The position numbers and the translations under genes were made by a program. A DNA stretch of 64,000 nucleotides from Hydractinia symbiolongicarpus (taxonomy: Eukaryota > Cnidaria > Hydrozoa > Anthoathecata > Hydractiniidae), in NCBI RefSeq assembly GCF_029227915.1, contig NC_079875.1:16795001-16859000 (forward strand), written 5' to 3'. Positions 1 to 10,885 of this stretch are shown here, one piece after another (position 1 is the first letter of the stretch; each line of letters opens with the position of its first letter). The notes beneath the pieces are model-generated. The model had not been told where the DNA came from. It searched no databases and saw only the letters and a list, made by a program, of their open reading frames with translations.

Positions 1-61
1 ACATACCTTGCACTCCACTAAATAAACAACATTTTCTGAGTTACAGTTCAGTTTACCACCT

Positions 62-1040
62 TTGGTCAAAAACTTGTCGCTACCTTTTTTATTAGATGAG
101 ACCAAAATCCAACCAACCAGCTCGATTCTTTGTTACTGCGAAGACCCACAAACTCCAAAACCATATGATATTATTGTGAAAGATTTAAAATTAAGACCGA
201 TTATTAACAAAGCAGGTACAGCAGTGTATCAAACATTAAAAAAATCTCGACATATTTGTTATTGAAGATTTGTTCACAAGCATTTCTTTGGAGGAAACAA
301 TAAATTACATATGTCACGAGATATACGTCAAGGAAATATTGAATCCAGTATGCAGAGAAAGTATATTTAGGAAATAACTGATCAATTTATGTTTTGTTAT
401 GTTTTCACTCCACCCATTATTGTCCCATAGGTAGACCTATCTCAGTGAATTTTTCTAGCATATAAACAAAACCGAACATAAAATCGCAACTCTTTCCAAC
501 CCAGATTATATTTGCTCTAAACGTAAAGAAAAAAGGAGAAGATGTATTATCCAATGCTCTAAATAGTTATCATTCCATAATAAAGCTGACAGTCAAAGTT
601 AATCCATCGAAATTCTTGGACACATATGATATTCGTAAAAATAACGATTTAAAACCGAAGTTCACCACAAAGAGAATAAATGACCCCAAGGAGGTCTTCT
701 GCTGTACCTAAGAGGTACAAAAATAAATTATATTTTAAGTGATCTTCAGCAGGCATTTTGAAAAGGAATTAATTTATATAAAAAGAAGATATAAGAAGTT
801 TTATAGATTCATATAAGAGAGATGACGTAATGGTTTCAGATTTGTTATTTGATGATAGACAGAAAGGTGTGTTTTACCATTCCATATTGCTTGAAAAATG
901 AATCAGACGTTAAAAAATTTATTTATAAATTGAATGAGTTTTCAAGAAATCAGTTTATATTCTTTGTCTTATGGACAACTAGAAGTATCAGGTCACTTTT
1001 TCCTTCGAAGGATAAAAACAAATTTACGAGGGAGGTTGAG
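62..1040 (+). mobile_element. Decayed Penelope-like retroelement, reverse transcriptase relic
   Basis: Translations in shifting frames give a string of Penelope-like reverse transcriptase motifs in the right order. Around 150-230 there is a 'KLRPIINKAGTAVYQ'-type block after a Pro/Lys-rich lead. At 270-310 comes 'LFTSISLEETINYI', at 595-665 'VNPSKFLDT' with a following basic stretch, and at 849-1030 'IPYCLKNE' then 'VLWTTRSIRSLFPSKDKNKF', the segment that precedes the GIY-YIG endonuclease in this class. Frameshifts and stops separate the blocks, so it is a dead copy. The left part runs off the window edge and no endonuclease domain was recognised to the right. Motif order is read from the sequence; assignment to the class is from remembered family patterns. 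An alternative is another reverse transcriptase class, but the combination fits Penelope-like elements best. Confidence 0.7.
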
Positions 1041-2600
1041 TCTATTACAACAATGGGAAATCAGGGAGTTACCATTAACTTGCATTTAGGCTATTGGGTC
1101 CTCTCTTTGCAGTCCTACGTCCTGGGCTATTGTATTTGGTTTTTGTCTCCTGGGTCCTGCTCCAAGTCCAGCGTTCTGTGTTTTTCTTTAGGATACTTAG
1201 TTCTATCATTTTGTTCCTTCCAATCTAGAACTCATCCAGAATCCATCCCCCGCCTCCAGAACTTAGACTTTTTACATCAACTCTGTCCTGATGAAAACAA
1301 AGAACGAGATTGGGGACGAGCTTGCCCTACGTTCTAGTTTTTGATGTGGCATTTTAAACGCGTTTCTTGTGTGACTCTTAATGTTAATTTCTTCTTTTAT
1401 GTTGATAAAACAATCATTTTAAAAACTTATCATGCTAATTATTTTAATATATTATTAACACCAGAGAGTAATTAAGAAAACAGAAAGCTCGGATTATTAC
1501 TCTTAGTGATAGAAAAACGGTTGCCATGCAGTTACCATAGAGATTTGTTTTGTGTATTCATAATGGCAGCGTTATTGAACTGAAGTCGCGTGGACATACG
1601 ATCTTTATTAAATATTTGCGTTACAGTTTCTTTTTTTTAAAAAAAATATTACAGTCAGCTGATAGACGAATGTGAATTTATTATGGTTAACTATTTCAAG
1701 TTTGGAATATAAAGTTTTTTATATCTATTTCCGATACATGGAAGTAAATGTTTTAGTAAGTTTAAATACATGAATAAGAGAAGAAGAAATTCTTGTGAAG
1801 GTTGGTGTTGTATCTTTTATTATCAAAACAATATCTTTGTTAGGACAAGGAGGTTTAAACCTTCTTGGTTTAGATTTAAATTTTCAGGTATATCCATGAA
1901 TGTTTTACAAACAGATTGTTGTTGTTTCTCAAATTTTGAATCCTGTTATGTTATTACTTCCTCTGTTTGTTTATTTTCATTTATTTGCTTGTTTGTTTTA
2001 TGTTTGTTTGTTTGTTTATTGTTCGGGTATTTATACGAAGTATAATTTTTGGCGAAAACCTTGTAGTATTTGCAACAAAATTTGAAAAGAGAGTGTCATG
2101 AAAACGTAATCTGTTTTGTTTACTAAACTTTTTTTTCAAAATATTACTTGCCAACGCAGTAATTAGCAACCTATAAACAATATTTTGTGCAGATAAAACA
2201 AAATGTGAAAATAAATATTGTCAATAAAGATATTTAACAAAAAGACACAAGGAAGTGTCAAATTCTGGTCCTGCTTTTATTAGCATTAAGCAAATTATAT
2301 CGTTAGAGATCAATTTATTTTGTTGTTGCTGTTGGTTTTTGTTGGTGGTGGTGATATTGTTTTGTTGTTGTTGTTGTTGTTGGTGGTGGTGGTGATATTG
2401 TTTTGTTGTTGTTGTTGTAGGTGGTTTTTGTTGCTGTTGTTGTTTGTTGTTGTTTTTATTGTTGTTTGTTTTTGTTGTTGTTATTGTTTATTTCAATTCT
2501 TGAAAAGAACACTTTTCTAGGTCCTATATGGATTAAAAACGTCGAATAATCTCATTGTTGAGCCTAGGGTTTTAACTCGATTCGTTTTAGTTAAACTAAG
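1041..2600. other. Intergenic, low-complexity GTT/TTG tract at about 2318-2490
   Basis: No gene is supported here. A (GTT)n/(TTG)n-rich tract at about 2318-2490 and GTTT-rich sequence at 1965-2025 are plain simple repeats, and the open frames over them are compositional. The start codon of the next gene lies at 2601, so its promoter probably lies in this stretch, but I see no definable element. Confidence 0.5.
2318..2490. repeat. (GTT)n simple repeat
   Basis: Interrupted GTT/TTG triplet repeats with GGT interruptions. The tract has no coding value despite a long open frame of Leu, Val and Cys. Confidence 0.9.
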
Positions 2601-5600
2601 ATGCCTCTCTATGTTACTCTCCCACCTAATCTTTGCAAAGAGTTAAAGCATGATGGTAGATCTGTATACTACAGCGATTACTGTGCAAGACATACGATGA
2701 GGAAACCATCCCCCGAAAGAAAACCGTACACGTCAATGATAACACAGGTACCGGCTTCCACGTTGAAAATTTTATTCGGTTCTTTTCCTACCTTCCTGCA
2801 CAGAGCATAAATGCAAATGAAAGAGGGAAGGGGTCGAACATTATTTCTGCACGCAGTTAATTTCAAGGAACTTAAGTTGTTTGATTAGATCTAACAATTT
2901 CCGAATGGGTTCTAAACGGATACTGTTTTGATGGCGTACTGCAAAATACACATCCTGATGTTAAAAGTACAGACCAGCTTGTGTTAAAAGCTCGATCTGC
3001 ATTTCCGACATCGGGCTTTGTATTGAGCAGTACAACGTCAAAACCGATCAGTATCCGCTTAGTAATGGCCATCACAAGCATTTTCATTCGCCCTGTTGCA
3101 ATGAGAATATTCATAATTTCTCTACTTTTTCTACAAAAAAAAAACATTTTGCATAAATTTTCAACAATTATTGTCATTGTTTTTGTTAATTATCTTTATT
3201 GTTTTTGTTTTTTTTGTTTGTTTTTGTTTGTTTTTTGTCATGTTTTAGAACTCTGTCAACAACCTCATCGGGACCGATCACTACAGTACCCTACCACTGG
3301 GATATTCGCATCAAGATTACGACCAAACACTAGATCGAATCTACAAAAACTCCACAACAGGAAATAATGTGAAAGAAGACAAAGGTTGTTTTGTTTTTGT
3401 TGCTTCATTCTTTTTTAATTCATCTTAGGTCGATATAAGTTACTGCCGGGTTTTAATAATTTTAAACCCCTCTCCTCCCTCCAACCCCCTATCGGTTTAT
3501 TATTGAGGGATACTTTCACTCTGTTGGAATTATTTTTAAGAAAAGTTTACATAGATTCTCACATAGATTCTTATTAAGAAACACAATATAAAAGTAAATT
3601 AGACAAATATAAATTAAAAGGATTAAAAAAGCCATCTTTCAAAAAAAAAATTTTGATGTCAATTGGTTTGCTACACCGTAAAAAAAAAATATATTGACCC
3701 TTACCGAAGTTAATGTTCCCGATTGTGGTACATGTGAATGTAATGGTCCCCCTTGATCTATTCTTCGGCTCACCAAAGAGCGCTACAAAAAACTGCTGCA
3801 TTAGTCTATTGTTTGGTTAGTACCTTACCTTGTTTATTTGGAGAAAAGACAACTTCACTGAATATTTAGCGTCGAACTAAAACGATCAATAAGAAGCCTA
3901 TCTCCAGTGTTCGTATCAACACTTTGCAATGTTTGTAGCAACGGTCTTTAATGTTTGTAGCGACAGTCTGCAATGCTTGCAGCGACACTTTGCATTTTTT
4001 GTAGCAACGGCCTGTAATGTTCGTAGCAACGGCCTGTAATGTTCGTAGCAACAGCCTGTAATGTTCGTAGCAGCACTCTACAATTTCCGTAGCAACAGTC
4101 TGCAATGTTCGTAGCATCGGTCTTCAATGTTCGTTGCAACAGTCTGCAGTGTTCGTAGCAACAGTCAGCAACGTGCGTAGCAACAGTCTGAAATTTCGTA
4201 GCAGCAGTCTTTAATGTTTGTAGCAACGACCTGCGATGTGCGTAGCAACAATGGAATTTAACATATCGTTCTAAACTCTAAATGTATAATTGCTTCCAAT
4301 TTCATAGACGATTCCACAAAAAACTTAGATGATATACTGTTAAATAAAGCTCCAAAGGTTTTCAACGATATAGAAACTGCATGGGCAGAAGAAGTGGATG
4401 CAACAAAACGGGATAGAGGTTTGTCAACATTTCTATGTATTTATCTTTTCTGAACAAAGGAAGAATAAAAGAATGTTTTCCATCTTGTCTGAGTCGGAAG
4501 TCAGTTAAAAAAGTCTTAAAAAATCATTTTTCAACAATCCATATATTTGAAAAATGAAGAAAATGCAGAATTTATACCTTAGGGTATACTGAGTGGGTTA
4601 AAAAATACTAGCATGAAAAAGTAACGTTAACAGACAAGTTTTGAAACTAAAAGATACTTCTTCTCCCCTCCTGCTTTAAAAAACTCGTCGATGTCTTTTA
4701 AAAACGTTCGCAACATAAATATCAGATTTTTATTTGAGTTTATAATCGAAGTCCTTACAGAATAAAAGGACTTTTTTAATTCTTAGGTTTAATTTATGGT
4801 GCTGCAGGTAAAGGAATGGACACTCAGAGTAAAAAGGTATTTCCATTTTATATACAAATTTTATATACGGTGCATGCAAACTAAGTATTCCTACCCACAC
4901 AGTTTTTAGGTAAAAAATTAAAACAAATTTTTACAAGAAAAATATAATTTTAAAATTACCCTTTATAAGTTATACTTGTATAGCTTATAAAGGGTAATTT
5001 TAATTTTTTTCAATGCTATACAATAAGCTTGTATAGCTTATTGTATAGCATTGAAATGTTTTACTATCAAGAGCTCTTGCAAGAAAATAATGTGATTAAT
5101 TAATAAGCAGAGGAAAGTCTGTCTTTTGCGAATTCATTAACAGTCTTTTGTCTCTTGTCTCAGTGCTCTGCTCCTAAGCCGGCAAGGCTACAGTTCGCTG
5201 TGAGTGTTTATATTTTAATACTTTTCAGTTTGGTGATACAGCAAGTAAGCTGCATCCTGGATTTGACAGATGGTTGAATACTGCTAATGAATACGGTGCG
5301 TATATATAGTACATATATAGTACATATGTAGTACATATGTAGTACATATATAGTAATACATATGTAGTACATATATAGTACATATGTAGTACATATATAG
5401 TACATATATAGTACATATATAGTACATATATAGTACATATATAGTACATATAATACATATATAGTACATATATAGTACATATAATACATATATAGTATTC
5501 GGCTGTTGTATAGGTTATATATAGTATGCTAAGAGTATGTGGTGGATGTATATAATGGCTTTTTATAAAAACCAGTAAATTTCAAATATATTTTTTACAT

Positions 5601-7272
5601 GCGTATTTCCACATGTATCATTGGGAATACAATTTAAAACATACTTAACAAAACTTTTACATCAATTTTTAGAGAAAGAAGTGGTCCACAAATTTATGTC
5701 AACCGTCTCTGAAGATCCTAAACATCAAGTAGAATCCAGGCAGGCTTCAGCCAGACCGAAGACATGTGAGAGTCTACCAAGCACAGCACCTGGCAGTCCA
5801 GTCGAAATGAAGACTTCTACATCAAAGAAAGTCCGAATCCATTCCCCTCCCAAATCTGCCCCTCCCTTGCTGTCTGGCCGTTCAACACGTAGTCCTAAAA
5901 CTATTCATTATCCTCCACCGGGCTCAGCTAGCAAACTAAAGTCATATAACTACTCTCCACCGTGCTCAGCCAGCAAACGAAGAGATACGTGGCTTCCATT
6001 GACAAGAGCGTCTTCTGATCAAGGTTCTGTTTTATCGTCTTCAAGCTCCACAAGATCATTCGCAGAAATACCAGGATACAAGAATGTTTCGACACAGGTA
6101 AGTAAAGTTGAATGTTTTAAAAAAATTTTCAGATTAAAAATGTAAACAAATATGGCTTCCATCCATCAAATCCCTACTGGCTTGATCAATCATCCATCCT
6201 GTCCCGCACAATTGAGACTTCCGCTCTGCTTGCCCGAGATCTAGTTTCTTATTGTAGTGGGGATAAACTGCATCAGTTTTTTCATACACAGTTGTAAACA
6301 AATTAAAATTGTTTCTTATATCTATATCTTCATTTGACAATTTTGTCGTGTAGTTACCTCACCCATACAAGGAGAAACCAAGCTCGCCGCTGTACAATCC
6401 AACACATAGAAGATCAATTTCGTCACCAGCCTCCAGTTTTAAACACAGTTGCCAAAACTGTGAAGCATGCAAGAAGAAATTGACGAAGAGAATGTTAAAA
6501 GAGTTGTCTTTGTAAGTCTCTTTTGTTTTCGTTTTGTAAATTATTCCCAACATGCCAACAATTGCAAACAGGCGTTCCAACCAATGATCGCTTACTTACT
6601 AAATAGGCTTTTTGCGCTAAGGTCTTATGGGCGTTATTTTTAATAGCCCATGACAAAACATCAGTAAAGTCCACCCGTCTAATTACGTTATTTTGTGGTC
6701 CTGCGGTTAACCCACTTGCGTGTAAACCCAGTATAAAGCTCTTTAAATTAGCAGTTAAAACCTTTCACCTTCTAACAGTTAGGGCGCATGAAGAAAGAAA
6801 CATCAGAATCCAAAATGAGGAGTCTTAATCAACTTGACTTAACTAGAAAAGAAAAATTGTAATAAACTTAACAACTTAATAGACCAGCAGGACACTTGTC
6901 AAGTTGAATCAGAAAAGAAGTGAATCAACTTTGAACAGAACTTTCATTTTCAAACAGATGAATACGCAAGTAGCTAATTTATAATTCTAACTAATGGTAT
7001 TAACCTTATCTGTTTCCAGGGAGAATCCAAAATCATGTAATGAAATAAAGAAAGAAAGGTCCCGTTACCCTAAAACCATTTCAACCTATCTGTACCAGCC
7101 AGTTGAAGATTATGCACATCCTGGGACTTCTTTTCACACAGTGAACAAGCTTAAAAGGGGTTACTTTATCATCCATCCTGACTTTGTATCAGAACATCCA
7201 GCTAACCTGGCCATGAAAAGAATTGTAAACAAGAAGTATTTCGGAGAATCAAAACCAGCTGCAGTGTACTGA
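2601..7272 (+). CDS. Unrecognised 460-residue protein, nine exons, possibly ciliary
   Basis: Coding exons, with phases that agree throughout: 2601-2747, 3249-3384, 4308-4418, 4787-4836, 5164-5199, 5229-5295, 5673-6097, 6354-6511, 7020-7272. Together they give 1383 nt. The protein begins MPLYVTLPPNLCKELKHDG, has an acidic part (about 85-130), then a Ser/Pro/Lys-rich disordered middle (about 195-320). A CxxCxxC-type cluster lies near 355 (CQNCEAC). The C-terminus is Tyr/Pro/His-rich, including YPKTISTYLYQPVEDYAHPG and 'GYFIIHPDFVSEHP'. No signal peptide, membrane segment or enzyme motif is visible. The short Tyr/Pro-rich blocks recall axonemal microtubule inner proteins, but this is a guess and no family is claimed. 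Every intron is GT-AG. Introns 2, 4 and 6 hold a minisatellite, two hairpins and an 11-bp array. The smallest exons (50, 36 and 67 nt) are the least certain. Confidence 0.75.
3907..4249. repeat. 22-bp minisatellite, about 15 copies, intron 2 of the 2601-7272 gene
   Basis: Unit of 22 bp, of the form AATGTTCGTAGCAACRGYCT followed by two bases. It repeats with 10-25% divergence from about 3907 to 4249. It lies wholly between exons 2 (ends 3384) and 3 (starts 4308). Open frames on the minus strand (Cys/Tyr/Leu/Thr periodic) are products of the repeat. Confidence 0.9.
4952..5056. repeat. Two adjacent near-perfect hairpins in intron 4
   Basis: Hairpin 1: arm AAAATTACCCTTTATAAG at 4952-4969 pairs with its complement ending near 5001. 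Hairpin 2: arm CAATGCTATACAATAAGCT at about 5011-5029 pairs with AGCTTATTGTATAGCATTG at 5035-5053 around a five-base loop. Both contain the sequence CTTGTATAGCTTA near the loop, so they may be a duplicated foldback. Confidence 0.85.
5306..5500. repeat. 11-bp tandem array (ACATATATAGT)n
   Basis: About 17 copies of an 11-bp unit, ACATATATAGT or ACATATGTAGT. The array begins 10 bases downstream of the exon 6 donor site at 5296, in intron 6 of the unrecognised gene. Minus-strand Tyr/Met/Cys-periodic frames come from the repeat only. Confidence 0.95.
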
Positions 7273-8253
7273 AGAAACAAACAACATTATTTTATTGAGA
7301 AAAATTTCGGCAGGAAGAAATTTCGTGATCAATTGTACATGCGTTTTTTTATTATTTATTCGGGGTTGAATATTGTGAAATGGCGCGGAATTTTTTCCCG
7401 CTAAAATGTACTCCGAGCAAAAGCACATGCGCAGTGAAATTGCTGCTAACTTATTAACACAAAGACAAAGACAAATTGTAAAATAACAAATTATGTGTAA
7501 TTATAATTGATGGAAAAATATGATTGATTCTAATTGATTGTTCTTTTTTATTTATTTTTTTATTTTGGAAAAGGTTTCTGTTTAAAAACTACTTCTTTCT
7601 TAAAGTCATGTAAACGTCATGTAAACGTCATGTAAACAAACGACCCTGAACGACCCGTAAAGTTTCATCACAGATACGACAATAAGATCCATTTTTTACC
7701 TTGTACAAAAGGCCTAATTTTACCTTGACTGGCCTGGTAACTGCTTGCACACAAAGTTGTCACCACGCGCGGAGTATATTTGGTATAATCAAATCTAGAT
7801 ATATACTCAATTAAAAACAGGAAGTTGTTTTTTTTACTTTGGGTGAAGCGTGATGACGATATATATCAGTTCAAAATACTTTTTTTTCAGAGTATGTAAT
7901 ACTTAAATGTCACAAGATTTATCCCCTCCTCCTTCTTAACATTAGATTGACGTTTATAAGCGTACACTTTTCATAGTCCATAGAAGAAAAACCTTTCTAT
8001 AGACTATGACTATTTTGATATGTCAGCCATGCATATAAAAGTTTACATTATATGATCATTCATAGTTCTTTTACAGTGGCTTTTATAGAAAGATTTATAA
8101 CTAATATTGTAAAAAAGAAGAAAAAAGAGTATTTTGCTTTCGCAAAAATACTTGTCGTGAAAAATAAGTGTCTCTTTTTCAATTTCACGTTAAAAAATAT
8201 CAATACATAAAAAATAGAATATATTAAAATTTAATAGCTAAATTTCTTCATCA
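7273..8253. other. Intergenic between two convergent genes
   Basis: The + strand gene ends at 7272 and the - strand mini-PDI copy 1 ends at 8254, so the two genes converge here and this stretch holds both 3' ends. A triplicated 'AGTCATGTAAACGTC'-like motif occurs at about 7603-7640. The left edge of the tandem duplication is at about 7779. A foldback at 7970-8008 is listed separately. No further gene is seen. Confidence 0.6.
7970..8008. mobile_element. Mini foldback element, occupied site in duplication unit 1
   Basis: The arm CATAGTCCATAGAAG pairs with CTTTCTATAGACTATG around an A/C-rich loop. The equivalent position in unit 2 (about 10600) runs straight from ACACTTTT to TTGATATG without it. 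A closely related hairpin sits at 16911-16950 and a weaker one at about 48735-48765. It is either a very small mobile foldback inserted after the duplication, or a sequence cleanly lost from unit 2; a run of T flanks the difference. Confidence 0.65.
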
Positions 8254-9206
8254 CTACATCTCTTCAGAAGTTTTTCTCATGAATTCAATTATATCCTCCG
8301 ACTCCATGTTACCTTCGTAATCAGCGAAAAATTCCCCTTTTTGAAAGATCTTTAAAGTTGGGTAACTGCTAACATCATAATGTACACACTTGTCATGATA
8401 TTTTTCACAATTTAGCTGAAAGACAAATTGACAGTGACATGGCGTTATCCAACAACGACGACAAATACAGTTGACTCTTAAAACTCGATTACTTAAAATT
8501 CTCTGCAACTTGAACTTTTTCTTAGCCCATTGGTCCCAATACCCTACTTTAGACAGTTCATTGACCCCTATGCCATACTTCAGACAGTGCCTTGGCCCCT
8601 ATACTCTACTTTAAACTTTTCTCAAAAACTTAAATGTCTCGATAAGTCAAATAACTTTGTATGACGCCTATTTTGTCTTGATAGCTCTAACCATTTTTTT
8701 GGTCCTATGGCAGTTCGCATTCTCAAAAGTCAATTGTACCTATATTAAGTAAATAAATAAATCATACCCTGGCTGTTGCAATTCCATCTTTTTTTAGTTT
8801 CGATGCAATTTCTTTGTATGTCGGCATGAACGTATGACAATGTGGACACCTGAAATTAAGGACTGTATTTTTTAAAACGAATAATGTTTTATTCAAAAAT
8901 TGGAGTGTTTTCAGTTTTGAAACTAAAACTAAACTTGAAAAAAGTCCCACAGTTAAAACGCCATAACCTTGCGAAATAAAATAATGAATCAATAAATTGT
9001 TAAGGGATCTAGCCCCTCTCGTGGCTAATGCATTAATTACGAAAGGATTGAACTCACCATGTCCCGTAAAAAAGTACCAACGTAACATCATGTTTCTTTA
9101 CGCTATCTTCAAATGAATCAGCAGTTAAAGTGATGACATCACTGCAGGCTACCATTTTTAAACAAAGTAAACAAACAGTAATAGCTATGCGTGTTGTGAA
9201 ATGCAT
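8254..9206 (-). CDS. Secreted single thioredoxin-domain PDI-like protein, copy 1 (mini-PDI)
   Basis: Exons on the minus strand: 9206-9058, 8849-8768, 8415-8254; 393 nt, 130 residues. The start is the ATG at 9206, which opens a hydrophobic signal peptide (MHFTTRIAITVCLLCLKMVA) followed by CSDVITLTADSF, the usual start of a PDI 'a' domain. The active site is WCPHC (residues 50-54) with the Trp codon split by intron 1. The cis-Pro motif 'SSYPTLKIFQKGEF' is in exon 3. By family knowledge it should be a dithiol-disulfide oxidoreductase acting in the secretory pathway. It lacks the b, b' and a' domains of PDIA3, and it ends SEEM with no KDEL-type signal, so it may leave the ER (inference). It differs from copy 2 at a few residues (GTW versus VTW before the active site, CHTF versus CQTF after it). 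Confidence 0.85.
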
Positions 9207-9489
9207 GCTGTGGCGATTCTGAGGGTTGATATCGAAAAGCTAACGCTACGTTTGAGCTGGTGTGATTGTGTAACCCCGATGTATTTTTTCCGGTGAAAGG
9301 AAGTGTTGTTTTTTTAATTAAAATCAAACAAATTAAGGTATGTAGCACTTGCCCAATGCATCAGTTATTTTGTGTTCATCACGATCTCATTGTGCATGAT
9401 TAAACTTCCGTGTATATGTTTCTCACACGTACAAACAGGCATAATGTAATTCCGGTGTTTTTATACTCCAAGGCTGTATTCAACACAAA

Positions 9490-9556
9490 CGGTTAGCCTT
9501 TGTGATAAAGCGTTTGCTTTCAGGTCGAAACTTCGATGGTTTGATCGCAGCCAAGC
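9490..9556 (+). repeat. tRNA-like sequence (SINE-type) in unit 1
   Basis: A-box-like TTAGCCTTTGTGATAAAGC is followed by an anticodon-arm-like GTTTGCTTTCAGG and a B-box-like GATGGTTTGATCGC, spaced as in a tRNA. The copy at 12128-12194 in unit 2 is slightly better conserved. The acceptor stem is not convincing, so it is read as a tRNA-derived repeat, not a working tRNA gene. Confidence 0.4.
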
Positions 9557-10130
9557 CTTACCTAAGACTATATACGAGCGAACCGTCCCTTTTTTTCGAC
9601 ATCAAAATAGAATTGATATTTTGCTCGACTTAAAGGGAAGCTGTAAATGCAACAAGACCTCCTTCGTTGACGAGGCTAGTCATGATAATAATAATGGTCA
9701 TGTAATAATTTCTACCCTGAGCACTTCGTGGAATTGAGATTTAAATCGCGAACTAAATTCCCCGAAATGCCTTACATCTCGCTCAACCGCAAATTTATGT
9801 TCAACAAAATTTTTTTGAAAGTTTCTAAAACAAAATAGTAATGTTTTTAAAAACAGTAATAGATTTTGTAGACATTTGATTTCAGGTTTAAAGTGTAGAA
9901 AATCTAAAAAAGTGTGTACATGAATGTTATGAAATTTGAAATTTTTGGTAAAGATTGGTAACCGAAATCCTACGATTTTACTACTTGATTTAACAAAAGG
10001 CATTTACATACATATTCGCAAAAGTCGATATATCGCGAAGACAAATCTCGCAAAAAAAAGCAGTTTATATATAAATTTCACCACAATGGGGATCAATTTG
10101 AGAACAAAGATGTAAGAAAAAAACACATAC

Positions 10131-10339
10131 CCTGAAACTTCAAAGGGTCGAGGTACATCATTTGCAGTGGCATCCATCTTGGCAATAACTACATCTTTAA
10201 TATTTTTAAATTTCTCTCCTAACTCGTTAAATTTGGGTTCCAGTGATTTACAATGTCCACACCAAGGAGCGTAGAACTCAATTAAAACGTCCTTTATTGG
10301 ATCGTTTACTATTTCGTTAAAATTCTTACCAACTACAAC
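10131..10339 (-). pseudogene. Orphan copy of PDIA3 exon 7 (a' domain with CGHC)
   Basis: 209 nt, the same length as PDIA3 exon 7 (13795-14003). The frame is open throughout, and both the acceptor (CAG before 10339) and the donor (GT at 10130-10129) are intact. It encodes the start of the second catalytic domain, including [20 protein letters not shown] and [17 protein letters not shown]. It differs from the true exon at only two residues that I see (Ile for Thr in NDPxKDV, Arg for Gln in VPxPF). The partner terminal exon has been deleted here, leaving about 13 bases of it near 9890. It lies between the two mini-PDI genes with no compatible neighbouring exon, so it is probably a leftover of the tandem duplication. 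Use as an alternative exon cannot be excluded. Confidence 0.85.
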
Positions 10340-10885
10340 CTGGAAGATGAAACGAAAAATAAACAGGGGTGGCAACTTTTAGGAAAACAAATACAGGAAA
10401 CTGTGCAAGTATTTGGTCTAATCAAATCTAGATATGTACTCAATTAAAAACAGGCAGTTGTTTTTTTACTTTGGGTGAAGCGTGATGACGATATATATCA
10501 GTTCAAAATACTTTTTTTTCAGAGTATGTAATACTTAAATGTCACAAGATTTATCCCCTCCTCCTTCCTTAACATTTAATTGACGTTTATAGGCGCACAC
10601 TTTTTTGATATGTCAGCCATGCATACGCTTTTATTATGGAAGAAAGGGAAGAGTTTACATTATATGATCATTTATAGTTTTTTTACACTGGCTCTTATAG
10701 AAAGGTACACATTATAAAATATATGCTAATAAAACTAATATTGTAGAAAATAGAAAAAAAGAGTAATTTGCTTTTGTCGTAAAAAATAAGTGTCTCTATT
10801 TCAATTTCACGTTAAAAAAATATCAATACATGAAAAATAAAATATATTCTTAAAATATAAATTTAATAGCTAAATTTCTTCATCA

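Larger units (their letters stand above)
7779..10407. repeat. Tandem duplication unit 1 (mini-PDI copy 1 plus orphan PDIA3 exon)
   Basis: Unit 1 matches unit 2 (10411-14069) almost base for base over long stretches, introns included. Its left edge lies at 'GGTATAATCAAATCTAG' (about 7779, matching 10415). Its right edge is 'CAAATACAGGAAACTGTG' (ending about 10406, matching 14069), and the junction is at about 10407. Unit 1 is about 1 kb shorter because the segment equivalent to 12519-13562, which includes PDIA3 exon 8, is missing at about 9884. Confidence 0.92.

Noticed and set aside
3907-4249. CRISPR-like array or a Cys-rich repeat protein (minus strand)
   Set aside because: The units are contiguous 22-mers without unique spacers, in an intron of an animal gene; the open frames follow from the repeat period.
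5208-5489. Tyr/Met/Cys-rich proteins on the minus strand
   Set aside because: They are read from an 11-bp microsatellite. No splice or start context supports them.
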